Part shown: positions 29,628-39,503 of the stretch, piece after piece | Layout: every line of letters starts with the position of its first letter | Numbering within the stretch: position 1 is the first letter of the stretch | Source of the DNA: Pseudomonas helleri | GTDB lineage: Bacteria > Pseudomonadota > Gammaproteobacteria > Pseudomonadales > Pseudomonadaceae | Direction of reading: 5' to 3' | Assembly: GCF_001043025.1 (NCBI RefSeq) | Contig: NZ_JYLD01000001.1 | Span: 310,001-374,000, forward strand | Length of the DNA: 64,000 bases | Program-made: the position numbers and the translations under genes | Notes under the pieces: generated by a model | What the model saw: the letters and a program-made list of their open reading frames with translations, nothing else | What the model was told of the DNA's origin: nothing | Database searches by the model: none

Positions 29628-30955
29628 TAGGGCTGCTGAACACAGTCGCCATACACTTCAGCCACACTTGGCACCTTGAACCTCAAGCTGTACAAGCGCT
29701 GGCGGGTGATGTGGAGCCGGCTCAGCTCACGCATCAACAGGTTGATCATGCGTTCTTGCTCATGCGGGTTCGCATACACCTCACTCACCACGGCCTGATA
29801 ACGGCTACGCAGTTGCTGGCCAATATGCTCAAACGCCAGATCAACCGCCCTCACTTCAGTTTCTGTCACTTCGGGCTCACGAGCTTCTAGTGCGGCTTGT
29901 GAGCGCTGCAATGCAGCCCAACTGCTCGCCACATAGCTGTCTACGCCCAACGACTCCCCAAGGCCGATCCCAACCATCCCGCCGCACTCGGGCCTGTCAC
30001 GCACCTTCTCAAACACCAAAAGACTCAGCGCATGCTGGGTCACGATATCGCTTGTGGGTGCCCACATCAGGTGCGCACTCTCCTGCCCGGACGCCAGCGG
30101 CATGAAGTGGCACAAGGCTCCGTGATGCTGGTACAGCTCGCCGGTCAGCGCACTGAGACCCGCCACAAACACCCCCAGCTCAGGCGGCGTATGGTTAAAG
30201 CTCTGCGCGGCGTGCCCGTGATACGTCGACAGCCGGGTGTTCATCCAGCTGCCCGGCAGGCTGGGCAACGGGTCGTGATGGTGGACCATGCGGTAATGCG
30301 TCAGCGACTGTGCCGCTCGAACAAAGGTCGCGTCGCCCGCACGGGGGGCGCCGTAGGTATAAAGCTGCACGTCACGATGGCGCAGCATCTGCCCCAGAAT
30401 CAGCGCGATGGCGCCACTTACGCCGTGCCCGCACATCAACACTTTATGCCCGTCGAAGCCGTTATCCAGGCACGTACTCACGCGCTCATAGAGGCGCTTG
30501 GCAGCATGGTAAAAGCCCCGATGCACGCGGCCTGCCCCTTCTGCAAAGGGCACCGGCTCAAGATCGCCATCCTCCAAAAAGGCCGCCACCGGGCGCGGAT
30601 CGCGAACGGCGATCAGCAACAGTTCAGGGTTATGGGCCATAAACAGCTGGTCGCAGGCCCCCGGCACCGGCTGAAAACGCTGTGAATACGCTACGTTCTG
30701 GTACAGCGGACGATAGCCATGACGCTCAGACGCGGCAGCCTCCAGGATGCCGCCGCCGTGCGCGGCCACCAAGGCCATTTGGTAGCGGTTCAGGGCACAT
30801 TGCTGGCCTGCGCCCGACAACATGAGGCTTTGAGCACGCAATACTCCGTTGATTGCTCCGCGCCCTGTCGCGTCCAGGCCATCGTGGTGACGCTGGCCCT
30901 GTTCATCGGTCAATTGAAGACAGGTATTCAGGAGATCAGGCACTGGTGTCTGCAT
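29627..30955 (-). CDS. Class-3 lipase-like protein with altered nucleophile elbow
   Basis: A 442-residue protein whose centre (about residues 140-260) is alpha/beta-hydrolase of the fungal lipase (class 3) type: VHRGFYHAA, a nucleophile-elbow segment CGHGVSGAIA (residues 175-183), YTYGAPRAGD, and HHHDPLPSLP holding the likely catalytic Asp. In active relatives the elbow reads GHSLGG. Here the Ser position is Gly178, so the usual nucleophile is missing. No signal peptide is seen. The N-terminus, with LTDEQG, recalls type VI effector lipases, but no T6SS gene is nearby. The start has no clear Shine-Dalgarno. Function unknown; it appears inserted between ponA and maeB. Confidence 0.75.
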   Translation of the reverse strand: MQTPVPDLLNTCLQLTDEQGQRHHDGLDATGRGAINGVLRAQSLMLSGAGQQCALNRYQMALVAAHGGGILEAAASERHGYRPLYQNVAYSQRFQPVPGACDQLFMAHNPELLLIAVRDPRPVAAFLEDGDLEPVPFAEGAGRVHRGFYHAAKRLYERVSTCLDNGFDGHKVLMCGHGVSGAIALILGQMLRHRDVQLYTYGAPRAGDATFVRAAQSLTHYRMVHHHDPLPSLPGSWMNTRLSTYHGHAAQSFNHTPPELGVFVAGLSALTGELYQHHGALCHFMPLASGQESAHLMWAPTSDIVTQHALSLLVFEKVRDRPECGGMVGIGLGESLGVDSYVASSWAALQRSQAALEAREPEVTETEVRAVDLAFEHIGQQLRSRYQAVVSEVYANPHEQERMINLLMRELSRLHITRQRLYSLRFKVPSVAEVYGDCVQQP

Positions 30956-31092
30956 ATCAGAAGGCGTCTTGGGCTGGAGTCAAAAAAGGAGAGCAGACGC
31001 TAACGGATAGTGCCGGGGATGGATGTAGGAAAATTCTCGAAATACACAAGAAATACTTGAGAGACAAATAATCGCTTTCAGCCCCCTTAACG

Positions 31093-31128
31093 CAAAAAGC
31101 CCCGACTCTTGCGAGCCGGGGCTTTTGG
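31093..31128 (-). terminator. Rho-independent terminator of maeB
   Basis: Arms aaaaagccccg and cggggctttt around a short loop, followed on the minus strand by T residues. It lies 18 bases after the maeB stop. A/T runs on both sides would permit bidirectional action. Confidence 0.9.
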
Positions 31129-31145
31129 TTTGACGCTACGCGGGC

Positions 31146-32414
31146 TTAGCCGTTGAAGACGTCATCCACGCTTTTCAGCGGGTAGTGTTTCGGGTACGGC
31201 AGGGTGGCCACACCGGTCTCGATAGCGGCTTTAGCCACGGCATCGGAGATCAGGGTGATCAGGCGCTTATCCATTGGTTTCGGGATGATGTACTCACGAC
31301 CGAATTCCAGTTTGATGCCGCCGTAGGCGTCGCACACTTCTTGTGGCACTGGCAGTTTGGCCAGTTCACGCAGTGCGTTGGCCGCTGCGATTTTCATTTC
31401 TTCGTTGATGCGCTTGGCGCGAACGTCCAGAGCACCACGGAAGATGAACGGGAAGCCCAGCACGTTGTTGACCTGGTTCGGGTAGTCCGAACGGCCAGTG
31501 GCCATGATCACGTCGCTACGGGTGGCGTGAGCCAGTTCCGGAGAGATCTCTGGATCCGGGTTGGAGCATGCAAACACGATCGGGTTGGCCGCCATGGACT
31601 TCAGGCCTTCAGCGCTCAGCAGGTTCGGGCCGGACAGGCCTACGAACACGTCAGCGCCTTGCAGGGCGTCGTCCAAGGTGCGTTTTTCGGTCGCGTGAGC
31701 GAACACCGCTTTGTACTGGTTCAGGTCGTCACGGCCGGAGTGGATCACGCCGGTACGGTCGATCATGTAGATGTTTTCGATCTTGGCGCCCATGCTCACC
31801 AGCAACTTCATGCAGGAGATGGCCGCTGCGCCTGCGCCCAGGCACACGATCTTGGCTTCTGGCAGGGTTTTGCCAGCGATTTCCAGGGCGTTGATCATGC
31901 CGGCCGCGGTCACGATCGCGGTGCCGTGCTGGTCATCGTGGAAAACCGGAATGTCGCACTGCTCGATCAGAGCGCGCTCAATCTCAAAGCACTCAGGTGC
32001 CTTGATGTCTTCGAGGTTGATGCCGCCGAAGGTGATGGAAATACGCTTAACGGTATCGATGAAAGCTTGTGGGCTTTCGGCGTCGACTTCGATGTCGAAC
32101 ACATCCACACCGGCAAAGCGCTTGAACAGCACGCCTTTGCCTTCCATAACCGGCTTGGACGCCAACGGGCCGAGGTTGCCCAAGCCCAGAATTGCGGTGC
32201 CATCAGAAATTACGGCGACCAGGTTGCCCTTGCCGGTGTACTTGTAGGCCAGCTCAGGATCGCGGGCGATTTCGCGTACTGGCTCGGCTACACCCGGGCT
32301 GTATGCCAGCGCTAGATCGCGGGCAGTCGCAGTAGGCTTGGTGAGCTCGACGCTCAGTTTCCCCGGGCGGGGCTGGGCATGATATTCGAGAGCGGCGGTT
32401 TTCAAATCAGACAT
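31146..32414 (-). CDS. maeB: Malic enzyme, short form (oxaloacetate-decarboxylating malate dehydrogenase)
   Basis: A 422-residue enzyme that converts malate to pyruvate and CO2 with reduction of NAD(P). Motifs are the Tyr-containing [12 protein letters not shown], the Lys/Asp metal site region ECFEIERAL and [12 protein letters not shown], and the dinucleotide fold [16 protein letters not shown]. The phosphotransacetylase-like domain carried by E. coli MaeB is absent, giving the short length that I recall for P. aeruginosa PA5046. I chose the ATG at 32414 ([12 protein letters not shown]); the frame extends upstream without family similarity. A possible GntR-type operator lies upstream. Confidence 0.95.
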   Translation of the reverse strand: MSDLKTAALEYHAQPRPGKLSVELTKPTATARDLALAYSPGVAEPVREIARDPELAYKYTGKGNLVAVISDGTAILGLGNLGPLASKPVMEGKGVLFKRFAGVDVFDIEVDAESPQAFIDTVKRISITFGGINLEDIKAPECFEIERALIEQCDIPVFHDDQHGTAIVTAAGMINALEIAGKTLPEAKIVCLGAGAAAISCMKLLVSMGAKIENIYMIDRTGVIHSGRDDLNQYKAVFAHATEKRTLDDALQGADVFVGLSGPNLLSAEGLKSMAANPIVFACSNPDPEISPELAHATRSDVIMATGRSDYPNQVNNVLGFPFIFRGALDVRAKRINEEMKIAAANALRELAKLPVPQEVCDAYGGIKLEFGREYIIPKPMDKRLITLISDAVAKAAIETGVATLPYPKHYPLKSVDDVFNG

Positions 32415-32557
32415 ATAGGCATTCCGCTTTTTTTCTGTTGGACGACGGACCGCCGAGCATACGCGTGTCGTAAAGTCCCGACAAGACTGACCAGTCAGCA
32501 GTGTCAAGGGCTTTACCCTACGACTTTGGGCCAAGAGCCGCGACCTAGAAGGGCTGA

Positions 32558-32590
32558 ATGTCCACAATTTAAATATTAAATTGTCTACAA
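32558..32590 (-). promoter_or_regulatory. Nested palindromes upstream of maeB (possible GntR/FadR-type operators)
   Basis: A perfect inverted repeat, caatttaa-ata-ttaaattg, spans 32565-32583. Each of its outer ends runs into a TNGTNNACNA-like box: tgtccacaa at 32559-32567 and ttgtctacaa at 32581-32590. That box is the consensus of FadR-subfamily GntR repressors. The site is 145-175 bases before maeB and overlaps the stop of the upstream nuclease gene. Confidence 0.4.
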
Positions 32591-33421
32591 CTTTACATTC
32601 AAAATGGTTTTTATCATTCCCGGATGCGTCAGTGAGAGCATCCAGCGCGCCTGCCCTGATTTCAAACCACCGCGCCGGGCACGATCCAGCACCCAGCCGC
32701 GCACTTCGATTTGCTTGCCCTGCAAGCGGTTGAGCGCTGCCTGATCGAAATTGCTCAAGTACTCAGGGGCAATGCGCACCACCGCCCCGCCTTGCAGATC
32801 AATCCACAGGCCACCACGGTTTCGCTGCACCCGGGTGACCTTGGCACTGACCAGCGCAAAGCCCGAACGGTTAATGTGCTGCGGGGCCAGCACCGGCGAT
32901 TGTCGCCACAACCCGAGCGTGGCCGCACGGGCACGCTGCTCGGCGGCCTGCTGGCACTCGAGCAGTTCAACGTTAGGCGCCAGGGCGACTTGAAACCCCA
33001 AGCCATCGGCCAGCAACTGTGCTTCGAAATTGCTGCCATTGGCGCCGAAAACATGGGCCAGAGTACGCCCATAGCGATCTTGCGGCTGCAACCCCGGCAG
33101 CAAGCCGACACGCCCGTCACTCTGCGCGACCAGTGCTTGCAGGCGTTTGCGTGCGGCATCGGCAAACGGCTCGTCAGGGCGGCCCTTTTTACCGGTTTCC
33201 GGGGCATTGAGGCCAATCAGGCGCACGCTGCGGCCATCTTTAAGCCGCAGCGAGTCGCCATCGACCACGCGTTCCACCTGCGCGTAGGTGAGCGCGCGCG
33301 GCGCCGGGCACAGTACCTGCGCCTGAGCGACGGAATACCAAATCGCGGGCACAAAAAAGGCGCCCACAAGGGACGCCTTTTTCATTAACCCGGTCAGACC
33401 CAAAAGCCTGGCCAAGGTCAT
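32585..33421 (-). CDS. Secreted or periplasmic thermonuclease-family protein
   Basis: A 278-residue SNase-like protein. A signal peptide ends near YSVAQAQ (about residue 34). The nuclease fold (about 45-165) shows VVDGDSLRLKDGRSVRLIGLNAPETG and QDRYGRTLAHVF, which contain the Asp, Arg and Glu residues used for Ca binding and catalysis in staphylococcal nuclease. A further OB-like domain fills the C-terminus (about 190-270). It probably degrades nucleic acids in the periplasm or outside. The start at 33421 has TAAGG next to the rpmE stop; an ATG at 33385 (MKKASLVGAFF) is also possible and would give a shorter signal peptide. Confidence 0.88.
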   Translation of the reverse strand: MTLARLLGLTGLMKKASLVGAFFVPAIWYSVAQAQVLCPAPRALTYAQVERVVDGDSLRLKDGRSVRLIGLNAPETGKKGRPDEPFADAARKRLQALVAQSDGRVGLLPGLQPQDRYGRTLAHVFGANGSNFEAQLLADGLGFQVALAPNVELLECQQAAEQRARAATLGLWRQSPVLAPQHINRSGFALVSAKVTRVQRNRGGLWIDLQGGAVVRIAPEYLSNFDQAALNRLQGKQIEVRGWVLDRARRGGLKSGQARWMLSLTHPGMIKTILNVKL

Positions 33422-33426
33422 GTGCC

Positions 33427-33651
33427 TTACTCGGCGACTTTTTTAGCGCCGAAAGCACCAAAACGAGTCTTGAAGCGATCAACACGACCGCCAACGTCCA
33501 GAGTTTTTTGCTTACCGGTGTAGAACGGGTGGCACTCGTTGCATACGTCAGTACCCAGTGGCTTGCACAGGTTAGAACGAGTTTCGAACTTGTTGCCGCA
33601 GCTGCAAGTTACTTCGATCACTTCGTACGCTGGATGGATATCGGCTTTCAT
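33427..33651 (-). CDS. rpmE: Ribosomal protein L31 (zinc-binding form)
   Basis: A 74-residue large-subunit protein. The four zinc ligands of the C+ form are present: Cys16 and Cys18 in CSCGNK and Cys37 and Cys40 in [13 protein letters not shown]. The C-minus paralogue (ykgM) used under zinc limitation lacks these. The gene is divergent from priA and followed five bases later by the nuclease gene. Confidence 0.98.
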   Translation of the reverse strand: MKADIHPAYEVIEVTCSCGNKFETRSNLCKPLGTDVCNECHPFYTGKQKTLDVGGRVDRFKTRFGAFGAKKVAE

Positions 33652-33875
33652 GGGGTATTCCTCAGGCTAGCGTGCCGCCACTCAACACCATTGTTGAATA
33701 CCGCACGTAAATTTAGGGCGGGAATGATACCAGACCTTTAAACAGACGCAAGCACCGGGGGTCGGCTGTTTCTTGATCTTCATCTACGGGTTTTCAGCCA
33801 CCCCGAACCTGCTTCCGGGCGCGTTGTCTGCTAGGCTCCCGGCCATATTGAACGCCGACCACTTGAGAGCCCCGC

Positions 33876-36095
33876 GTGCCCGACGCCATTTTGCGCCTTG
33901 CCCTGCCTTCCCCTTTGCGCCGCCTGTTTGACTACCGGGCGCCTGCGGGCGTGCTGCGCAGTCAATTACAGCCTGGCATGCGCTTGCGGGTGCCGTTCGG
34001 GCGACGGGAAATGATCGGCATTCTGGTCGAGGTGGTCGATCACAGCGAAGTCCCGGCCGACAAGCTCAAGCCGGCCATCGCCCTGCTCGACACCACGCCA
34101 CCGCTGCCCGCCTCGCTATTCAAGCTGTGCCTGTGGACGTCGCAGTATTACCAGCACAGCTTGGGCGACACACTGAGCTGGGCCCTGCCCGTGCTGCTGC
34201 GCCAGGGCGAACTGGCCGAAGCGCGCCAGGAGCGTTTCTGGCAGATAGCCCCCGGCGCCAAGCTGGATGACCCGCGTATCGCCCGCGCCCCGCGCCAGCG
34301 CGAGGCCCTGGCCACTCTCGCCCAGCACCCGCACGGCGTGGCCCATCAGCTGTTGAGCAAATTAAAGCTGAACAAGGACAGCCTCGACCTGTTGCTGGCC
34401 AAAGAGCTGGTGACGGTCGAAATTCGCCGCCACGCGCCCAGTGCACGCCATGAACGCTGGCTGGCCCAGCCCGAGCTGCCGCTCAACGATGAGCAACGTG
34501 CCGCCTGCGAGGCGATTCGCGCCGGGTTCGACAGCTTCCATGCCTTTTTATTGGCGGGCGTGACCGGCAGCGGCAAAACCGAAGTGTATTTGCAGTTAAT
34601 CCGCGAAACCCTCGAAGCCGGCAAACAGGCCTTGGTGCTGATCCCGGAAATCAACCTGGGGCCACAAACCCTGGCCCGCTTCGAGCAGCGCTTCAACGCC
34701 CGTATCGCACTGGTGCATTCGGCGGTCAATGATCGCGAGCGCCTCGAAAGCTGGCTCGCGGCCCGCGACGGCGAGGCCGACATTATTATTGGCACGCGCT
34801 CGGCGCTGTTCACCCCGATGAAAAACCCCGGGCTGATCATCATCGACGAAGAACACGACGGCTCTTATAAACAGCAGGAAGGCCTGCGCTACCACGCCCG
34901 CGACCTGGCGCTGGTGCGGGCACGGCAAGAAAACATCCCGATCGTGCTCGGCTCAGCCACTCCTTCGCTGGAGAGCCTGCATAACGCCTACACCGGCCGC
35001 TATGGTTTGCTGCGTTTGAATGAACGTGCAGGCGGAGCCAAACAGCCGCGATTCCTGCGCTTGGATGTAAAAAGTCGCCCACTGGACAGCGGTATTTCCG
35101 GGCCGATGCAACAAGCCATCGGCCAGACACTGGCGGCGGGCCAGCAAGTGCTGGTGTTTCTCAACCGTCGCGGCTTCGCGCCGACCCTGCTGTGCCATGA
35201 CTGCGGCTGGATGTCGGAGTGCAAGCGCTGCGACGCGCGCATGACCGTTCATCAGCGCTCAGGCGAATTGCGCTGCCATCACTGCGGTTACGTCGAGCGC
35301 GTGCCGCGCAATTGCCCGCAATGCGCCAAGGTTGATTTGCGCCCTGTAGGGGCAGGCACCGAGCGGGCCGAAGAGCGGCTGGCGATTTTGTTCCCGGATT
35401 ACCCGGTGCTGCGGGTCGACCGCGACAGCACGTCACGCAAAGACGCGATGAACCAGCTGTTTGCCACCATCCAGAAAGGCCAGCCGTGCATTTTGGTGGG
35501 CACGCAAATGCTCGCCAAGGGCCACCACTTTCCACGGGTGACGCTGGTGTCGATTCTGGATGCTGACGGCGGGCTGTTCTCGGGCGACTTCCGCGCCAGC
35601 GAACGCATGGCGCAATTGATCGTACAGGTCGCAGGCCGTGCGGGCCGGGCCGAAGAGCCCGGCCGGGTGATTATCCAGACCCACCTGGCCGACCACCCGC
35701 TGCTGATTCAACTGACCGAGCAAGGCTATTTTGCCTTCGCCGAACAGGCCTTGAGCGAGCGCCGGGCTGCGGGCTTGCCGCCCTTTGCGCACCTGGCGCT
35801 GTTGCGCGCCGAAGCGCACAAGCCGGGGCAAGCCGAAGGGTTCCTGGATGAAGCCTGCAGCGAGGCCGAGCGTTTGCTCGGCGAGCTGAACCTGCACGGT
35901 ATCGAACTGCTGGGCCCCGTGCCTGCGCCAATGGAGCGCAGGGCCGGACGCTACCGCGCTCAACTACTCTTACAAGCCAACGCCCGCGCGCCGCTGCATC
36001 GGCTGCTGAGCCACTGGCTGCTGATCCTTGAACAAATGCCCAGCGGCAGACAAGTCCGCTGGTCACTGGATGTGGACCCGGTTGATTTGTATTGA
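33876..36095 (+). CDS. priA: Primosomal helicase PriA
   Basis: A 739-residue replication-restart helicase that reloads the replisome at repaired forks. After the DNA-binding N-terminal region come the Walker A GVTGSGKTEVY (about residue 228), the DEEH-type box IIDEEHDGSYKQ, and the paired zinc cysteines CHDCGWMSECKRCDARM and CHHCGYVERVPRNCPQC. The helicase C domain follows with QMLAKGHHFP and AGRAGRAEEPG. The start is GTG at 33876 with GAGAG upstream. It is divergent from rpmE, and a class A REP lies after its stop. Confidence 0.97.
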   Translation: MPDAILRLALPSPLRRLFDYRAPAGVLRSQLQPGMRLRVPFGRREMIGILVEVVDHSEVPADKLKPAIALLDTTPPLPASLFKLCLWTSQYYQHSLGDTLSWALPVLLRQGELAEARQERFWQIAPGAKLDDPRIARAPRQREALATLAQHPHGVAHQLLSKLKLNKDSLDLLLAKELVTVEIRRHAPSARHERWLAQPELPLNDEQRAACEAIRAGFDSFHAFLLAGVTGSGKTEVYLQLIRETLEAGKQALVLIPEINLGPQTLARFEQRFNARIALVHSAVNDRERLESWLAARDGEADIIIGTRSALFTPMKNPGLIIIDEEHDGSYKQQEGLRYHARDLALVRARQENIPIVLGSATPSLESLHNAYTGRYGLLRLNERAGGAKQPRFLRLDVKSRPLDSGISGPMQQAIGQTLAAGQQVLVFLNRRGFAPTLLCHDCGWMSECKRCDARMTVHQRSGELRCHHCGYVERVPRNCPQCAKVDLRPVGAGTERAEERLAILFPDYPVLRVDRDSTSRKDAMNQLFATIQKGQPCILVGTQMLAKGHHFPRVTLVSILDADGGLFSGDFRASERMAQLIVQVAGRAGRAEEPGRVIIQTHLADHPLLIQLTEQGYFAFAEQALSERRAAGLPPFAHLALLRAEAHKPGQAEGFLDEACSEAERLLGELNLHGIELLGPVPAPMERRAGRYRAQLLLQANARAPLHRLLSHWLLILEQMPSGRQVRWSLDVDPVDLY

Positions 36096-36105
36096 TCCAA
36101 ACCGT

Positions 36106-36171
36106 GTAGGAGCGAGCTTGTCTCGCGATCTTTTAAACGATCAAAAGATCGCGAGACAAGCTCGCTCCCAC
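36106..36171. repeat. REP doublet, class A (copy 3)
   Basis: Inverted pair of gtaggagcgagcttgtctcgcgatc arms around tttaaacgatcaaaa, ten bases after the priA stop and about 95 bases before argS. Confidence 0.9.
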
Positions 36172-36265
36172 AGGCTTGCAGCTTGCCGCTCCGTTAGCGG
36201 ACAATACCCAGTTTTTCCACCTGCGCACTGAAGCGCTACCGCGCTTGCGGTCGAAAGAGAAGACC

Positions 36266-38002
36266 ATGAAAGACACCATTCGCCAGCTGATTCAACAAGC
36301 CCTTGCTCAACTCGTCACAGAAGGTGTGTTGCCTGAAGGCCTGACGCCAGCGATTCAGGTGGAAAACGCCCGTGACAAAACCCACGGCGACTTCGCCAGC
36401 AACATCGCCATGATGCTGGCCAAACCTGCCGGTCTGAAGCCACGCGATCTGGCTGAAAAAATCATTGCCGCGCTGCCGGCCGATGAGCAAATCAGCAAGG
36501 TCGAAATCGCCGGCCCCGGCTTCCTCAACTTCTTCCAGAACACTCAGGCCCTGGCCTCGCGCCTGGACGCTGCACTGGCAGACCCAAAGCTCGGCGTGCG
36601 CAAATCCGGCCCGCATCAGCGCACCGCTGTCGACATGTCCGCGCCTAACCTGGCCAAGGAAATGCACGTAGGCCACCTGCGCTCCACCATCATTGGTGAC
36701 GGCGTGGCACGGGTGCTGGAGTTTTTGGGCGACGAAGTGATCCGTCAGAACCACGTGGGCGACTGGGGCACCCAGTTCGGCATGCTGATGGCCTACCTGG
36801 AAGAAAACCCGATCACCAGCGACGAGCTGTCTGACCTCGAAAACTTCTACCGCGCCGCCAAAAAGCGCTTCGACGAGTCCCCTGAGTTTGCCGACCGCGC
36901 CCGTAGCCTGGTGGTCAAGCTGCAAGCCGGTGACCCGGACTGCCTGGCGCTGTGGAGCAAGTTCAAAGACATCTCGCTGTCGCACTGCCAGAAAATTTAC
37001 GAACTGCTGAACGTTAAATTGACCATGGACGACGTGATGGGCGAAAGCGCCTACAACGACGACCTGATCAACGTGGTCAACGACCTCAAAGCCAAAGGCA
37101 TGCTGGTAGAAAGCAACGGCGCGCAGTGCGTGTTCCTCGACGAGTTCAAAAACGCCGAAGGCGAGCCGTTGCCGGTGATTATCGTCAAGGCAGACGGCGG
37201 CTACCTGTACGCCACCACCGACCTGGCAGCCATCCGCTACCGCAGCGGTGTACTGAAGGCCGACCGCGCCCTGTACTTCGTAGACCAGCGTCAGGCCCTG
37301 CACTTCCAGCAAGTGTTTGCCGTGGCACGCAAGGCCGGTTTTGTGACCCACCCGATGGAAATGGAACACATGGGCTTCGGCACCATGAACGGCGCTGATG
37401 GCCGCCCTTTCAAGACCCGCGACGGTGGCACGGTCAAACTGATCGACCTGCTCACCGAAGCCCAGGAACGTGCCTACACCCTGGTGAAAGAGAAGAACCC
37501 TGAGCTGGCCGAAGAAGAACTGCGCGCCATCGCCAAGGTGGTCGGCATCGACGCGGTGAAATACGCGGACCTCTCCAAGCACCGCGCCAGCGATTACAGC
37601 TTCAACTTTGACCTGATGTTGAACTTTGAAGGCAATACCGCACCTTACCTGCTGTATGCCTACACCCGTGTTGCGGGCGTGTTCCGCAAACTGGGCAAGC
37701 GTTTCGACGAAGTACCGGGGCACATCGTCCTGGCGGCGCCACAAGAGCAGGAATTGGCCGCAAAACTGGCGCAATTCGGTGAAGTGCTGAACAACGTAGC
37801 TGAAAAAGGCACGCCACACACACTGTGCACCTACCTGTACGAAGTGGCCGGTCTGTTCTCCAGCTTCTACGAGAACTGCCCGATCCTGAACGCCGAAGAC
37901 GAGGCCCAAAAACAAAGCCGTCTGCGCCTGGCAGCCCTGGCCGGCCTGACCCTCAAGCAAGGCCTGGAATTGCTGGGCCTGGAAACTCTGGAGCGCATGT
38001 AA
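36266..38002 (+). CDS. argS: Arginyl-tRNA synthetase
   Basis: A 578-residue class I synthetase. The N-terminal additional domain is followed by the HIGH-type motif [12 protein letters not shown] (about residue 132-143). The KMSKS-like loop is replaced as is usual for ArgRS. The DALR anticodon-binding domain is at the C-terminus (from about 460). I chose the ATG at 36266 ([11 protein letters not shown]) with GAGAAGA upstream. The frame opens earlier without similarity. The SPOR-domain gene follows immediately. Confidence 0.98.
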   Translation: MKDTIRQLIQQALAQLVTEGVLPEGLTPAIQVENARDKTHGDFASNIAMMLAKPAGLKPRDLAEKIIAALPADEQISKVEIAGPGFLNFFQNTQALASRLDAALADPKLGVRKSGPHQRTAVDMSAPNLAKEMHVGHLRSTIIGDGVARVLEFLGDEVIRQNHVGDWGTQFGMLMAYLEENPITSDELSDLENFYRAAKKRFDESPEFADRARSLVVKLQAGDPDCLALWSKFKDISLSHCQKIYELLNVKLTMDDVMGESAYNDDLINVVNDLKAKGMLVESNGAQCVFLDEFKNAEGEPLPVIIVKADGGYLYATTDLAAIRYRSGVLKADRALYFVDQRQALHFQQVFAVARKAGFVTHPMEMEHMGFGTMNGADGRPFKTRDGGTVKLIDLLTEAQERAYTLVKEKNPELAEEELRAIAKVVGIDAVKYADLSKHRASDYSFNFDLMLNFEGNTAPYLLYAYTRVAGVFRKLGKRFDEVPGHIVLAAPQEQELAAKLAQFGEVLNNVAEKGTPHTLCTYLYEVAGLFSSFYENCPILNAEDEAQKQSRLRLAALAGLTLKQGLELLGLETLERM

Positions 38003-38003
38003 G

Positions 38004-38699
38004 TTGGCCGCCAAGAAAAAACCTGCACCCAAGCGAGGCGCCAGCCGGTATCAGGCGCCAGCCAAAAAGCCGATTCCGGGCTGGTTGTGGCTGGCCATCG
38101 GCCTCACCGTCGGCGCGTTTATTGTGTTCCTGATGAAGCTCGAGCCGGGCAAGGGCGACGACGTCAAACGGGTCAAACAAGAGGCGCAAAAAACCTCGCA
38201 AGCGGCTGAAGCCAACAAGACGCCGCCGAGCCCGACTCAGCCGGTCAAGCCCAAGTACGACTTCTATACCTTGCTGCCCGAGTCAGAAGTGATCGTGCCG
38301 CCAGAAGCCGTGCCGGAGAAGACCCCACCTGCGCAGCCAACGACCCCTCTGGCGCCGGTGACACCGGCTGAAGCGGCAAAAATCGACACCGTGCGGGCTC
38401 AAGCTGCCCTGAACGGCCTGACGCCACCGCCTGCTCCACCCGTGGTCAAGGAAGCGCCGTCGACGACCAAGTTCTTCCTGCAAGCGGGCTCGTTCCGCAA
38501 ACAGGCCGATGCGGACAAAGTGCGCGCCCAAATCATCCTGCTCGGCCAAACCGCTTCGGTTGAGTCGGGCACGGTGAAAGACGAAACCTGGTACCGGGTA
38601 CTGGTCGGCCCGTTCAGCAACCGCGAACAACTGACCGTGGCCCAGAAGCAATTGGCTGGTGGCGGCTTCAACAACCTGTTGTTGCAGCAGCGCCGCTAA
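38004..38699 (+). CDS. FtsN-like SPOR-domain membrane protein
   Basis: A 231-residue bitopic protein: Lys-rich cytoplasmic end, membrane helix at about residues 26-44, a Pro-rich periplasmic linker, and a C-terminal SPOR domain (about 152-230) with FFLQAGSFRKQADAD and WYRVLVGPF. The plan is that of FtsN-type division proteins, which bind septal peptidoglycan. The start is a TTG at 38004, one base after the argS stop, so it is probably translated by coupling. In Pseudomonas this gene regularly sits between argS and hslV. Confidence 0.88.
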   Translation: MAAKKKPAPKRGASRYQAPAKKPIPGWLWLAIGLTVGAFIVFLMKLEPGKGDDVKRVKQEAQKTSQAAEANKTPPSPTQPVKPKYDFYTLLPESEVIVPPEAVPEKTPPAQPTTPLAPVTPAEAAKIDTVRAQAALNGLTPPPAPPVVKEAPSTTKFFLQAGSFRKQADADKVRAQIILLGQTASVESGTVKDETWYRVLVGPFSNREQLTVAQKQLAGGGFNNLLLQQRR

Positions 38700-38729
38700 C
38701 ACCTGCGCTCCCGCCGGGGCATGAACCCT

Positions 38730-38781
38730 GTGGGAGCGGGCTTGCTCGCGATGGCATCATCGCGAGCAAGCCCGCTCCCAC
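38730..38781. repeat. REP doublet, class B (copy 1)
   Basis: A compact inverted pair reading gtgggagcgggcttgctcgcga and its complement around tggcatca. It differs from class A by the gggagcgggc core. It lies 30 bases after the SPOR gene and before hslV. Confidence 0.9.
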
Positions 38782-38904
38782 AAGGTCGGCGCCAAATCTC
38801 TCACTCCATTCATCCGCATTCCCCTCCCGCTGTTGAAATACCCGCTACAACCCCCATATGTATCTCCATCAGGCATTTTCGCCCCGCTGCGTGGAGACTC
38901 TCCC

Positions 38905-39435
38905 TTGACCACCATCGTTTCAGTTCGCCGCCACGGCAAAGTCGTTATGGCTGGCGACGGCCAGGTTTCTCTTGGCAACACCGTGATGAAAGGCAACGCG
39001 AAAAAAGTCCGTCGCCTGTACCACGGCCAGGTAATCGCCGGTTTCGCCGGTGCAACTGCCGATGCATTCACCCTGTTCGAACGTTTTGAAGGCCAGCTTG
39101 AGAAACATCAGGGCCATCTGGTTCGCGCCGCTGTCGAGTTGGCCAAAGAATGGCGTACCGACCGCTCGCTGAGCCGCCTGGAAGCCATGCTGGCCGTCGC
39201 CAACAAAGACGCGTCCTTGATCATCACCGGTAACGGCGACGTGGTTGAGCCCGAAGACGGCTTGATCGCCATGGGTTCTGGCGGTGCTTTTGCCCAGGCG
39301 GCAGCCCGCGCCCTGCTGATGAAAACCGACCTGCCGGCCCGCGAAATCGCCGAGACCGCTCTCGGGATTGCTGGCGACATCTGCGTGTTCACCAACCACA
39401 ACATCACTATTGAGGAGCAGGACCTCGCTGAGTAA
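38905..39435 (+). CDS. hslV: ATP-dependent protease subunit HslV
   Basis: A 176-residue threonine protease of the HslUV (ClpYQ) complex. The start is a TTG at 38905 with GGAG nine bases earlier. Removal of the initiator Met exposes Thr1 (TTIVSVRR), the catalytic nucleophile of the proteasome-like fold. Gly-rich NGDVVEP and [14 protein letters not shown] segments match the family, and the length is normal. hslU follows after 68 bases. Confidence 0.97.
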   Translation: MTTIVSVRRHGKVVMAGDGQVSLGNTVMKGNAKKVRRLYHGQVIAGFAGATADAFTLFERFEGQLEKHQGHLVRAAVELAKEWRTDRSLSRLEAMLAVANKDASLIITGNGDVVEPEDGLIAMGSGGAFAQAAARALLMKTDLPAREIAETALGIAGDICVFTNHNITIEEQDLAE

Positions 39436-39503
39436 GCCCCCTGCCGGGCCAGTGCGCTGGCCCGTGTATGCACCTGACTTCAGCTAGAGGAACGCCAATT
39501 ATT

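Noticed and set aside
29900..29950. A GESLG segment in the lipase-like protein as the missing GxSxG nucleophile
   Set aside because: It lies far C-terminal of the conserved fold motifs and after the likely Asp, so it cannot be the elbow of this fold.
36236..38032. A long open frame antisense to argS
   Set aside because: Shadow of argS with no recognisable domain.
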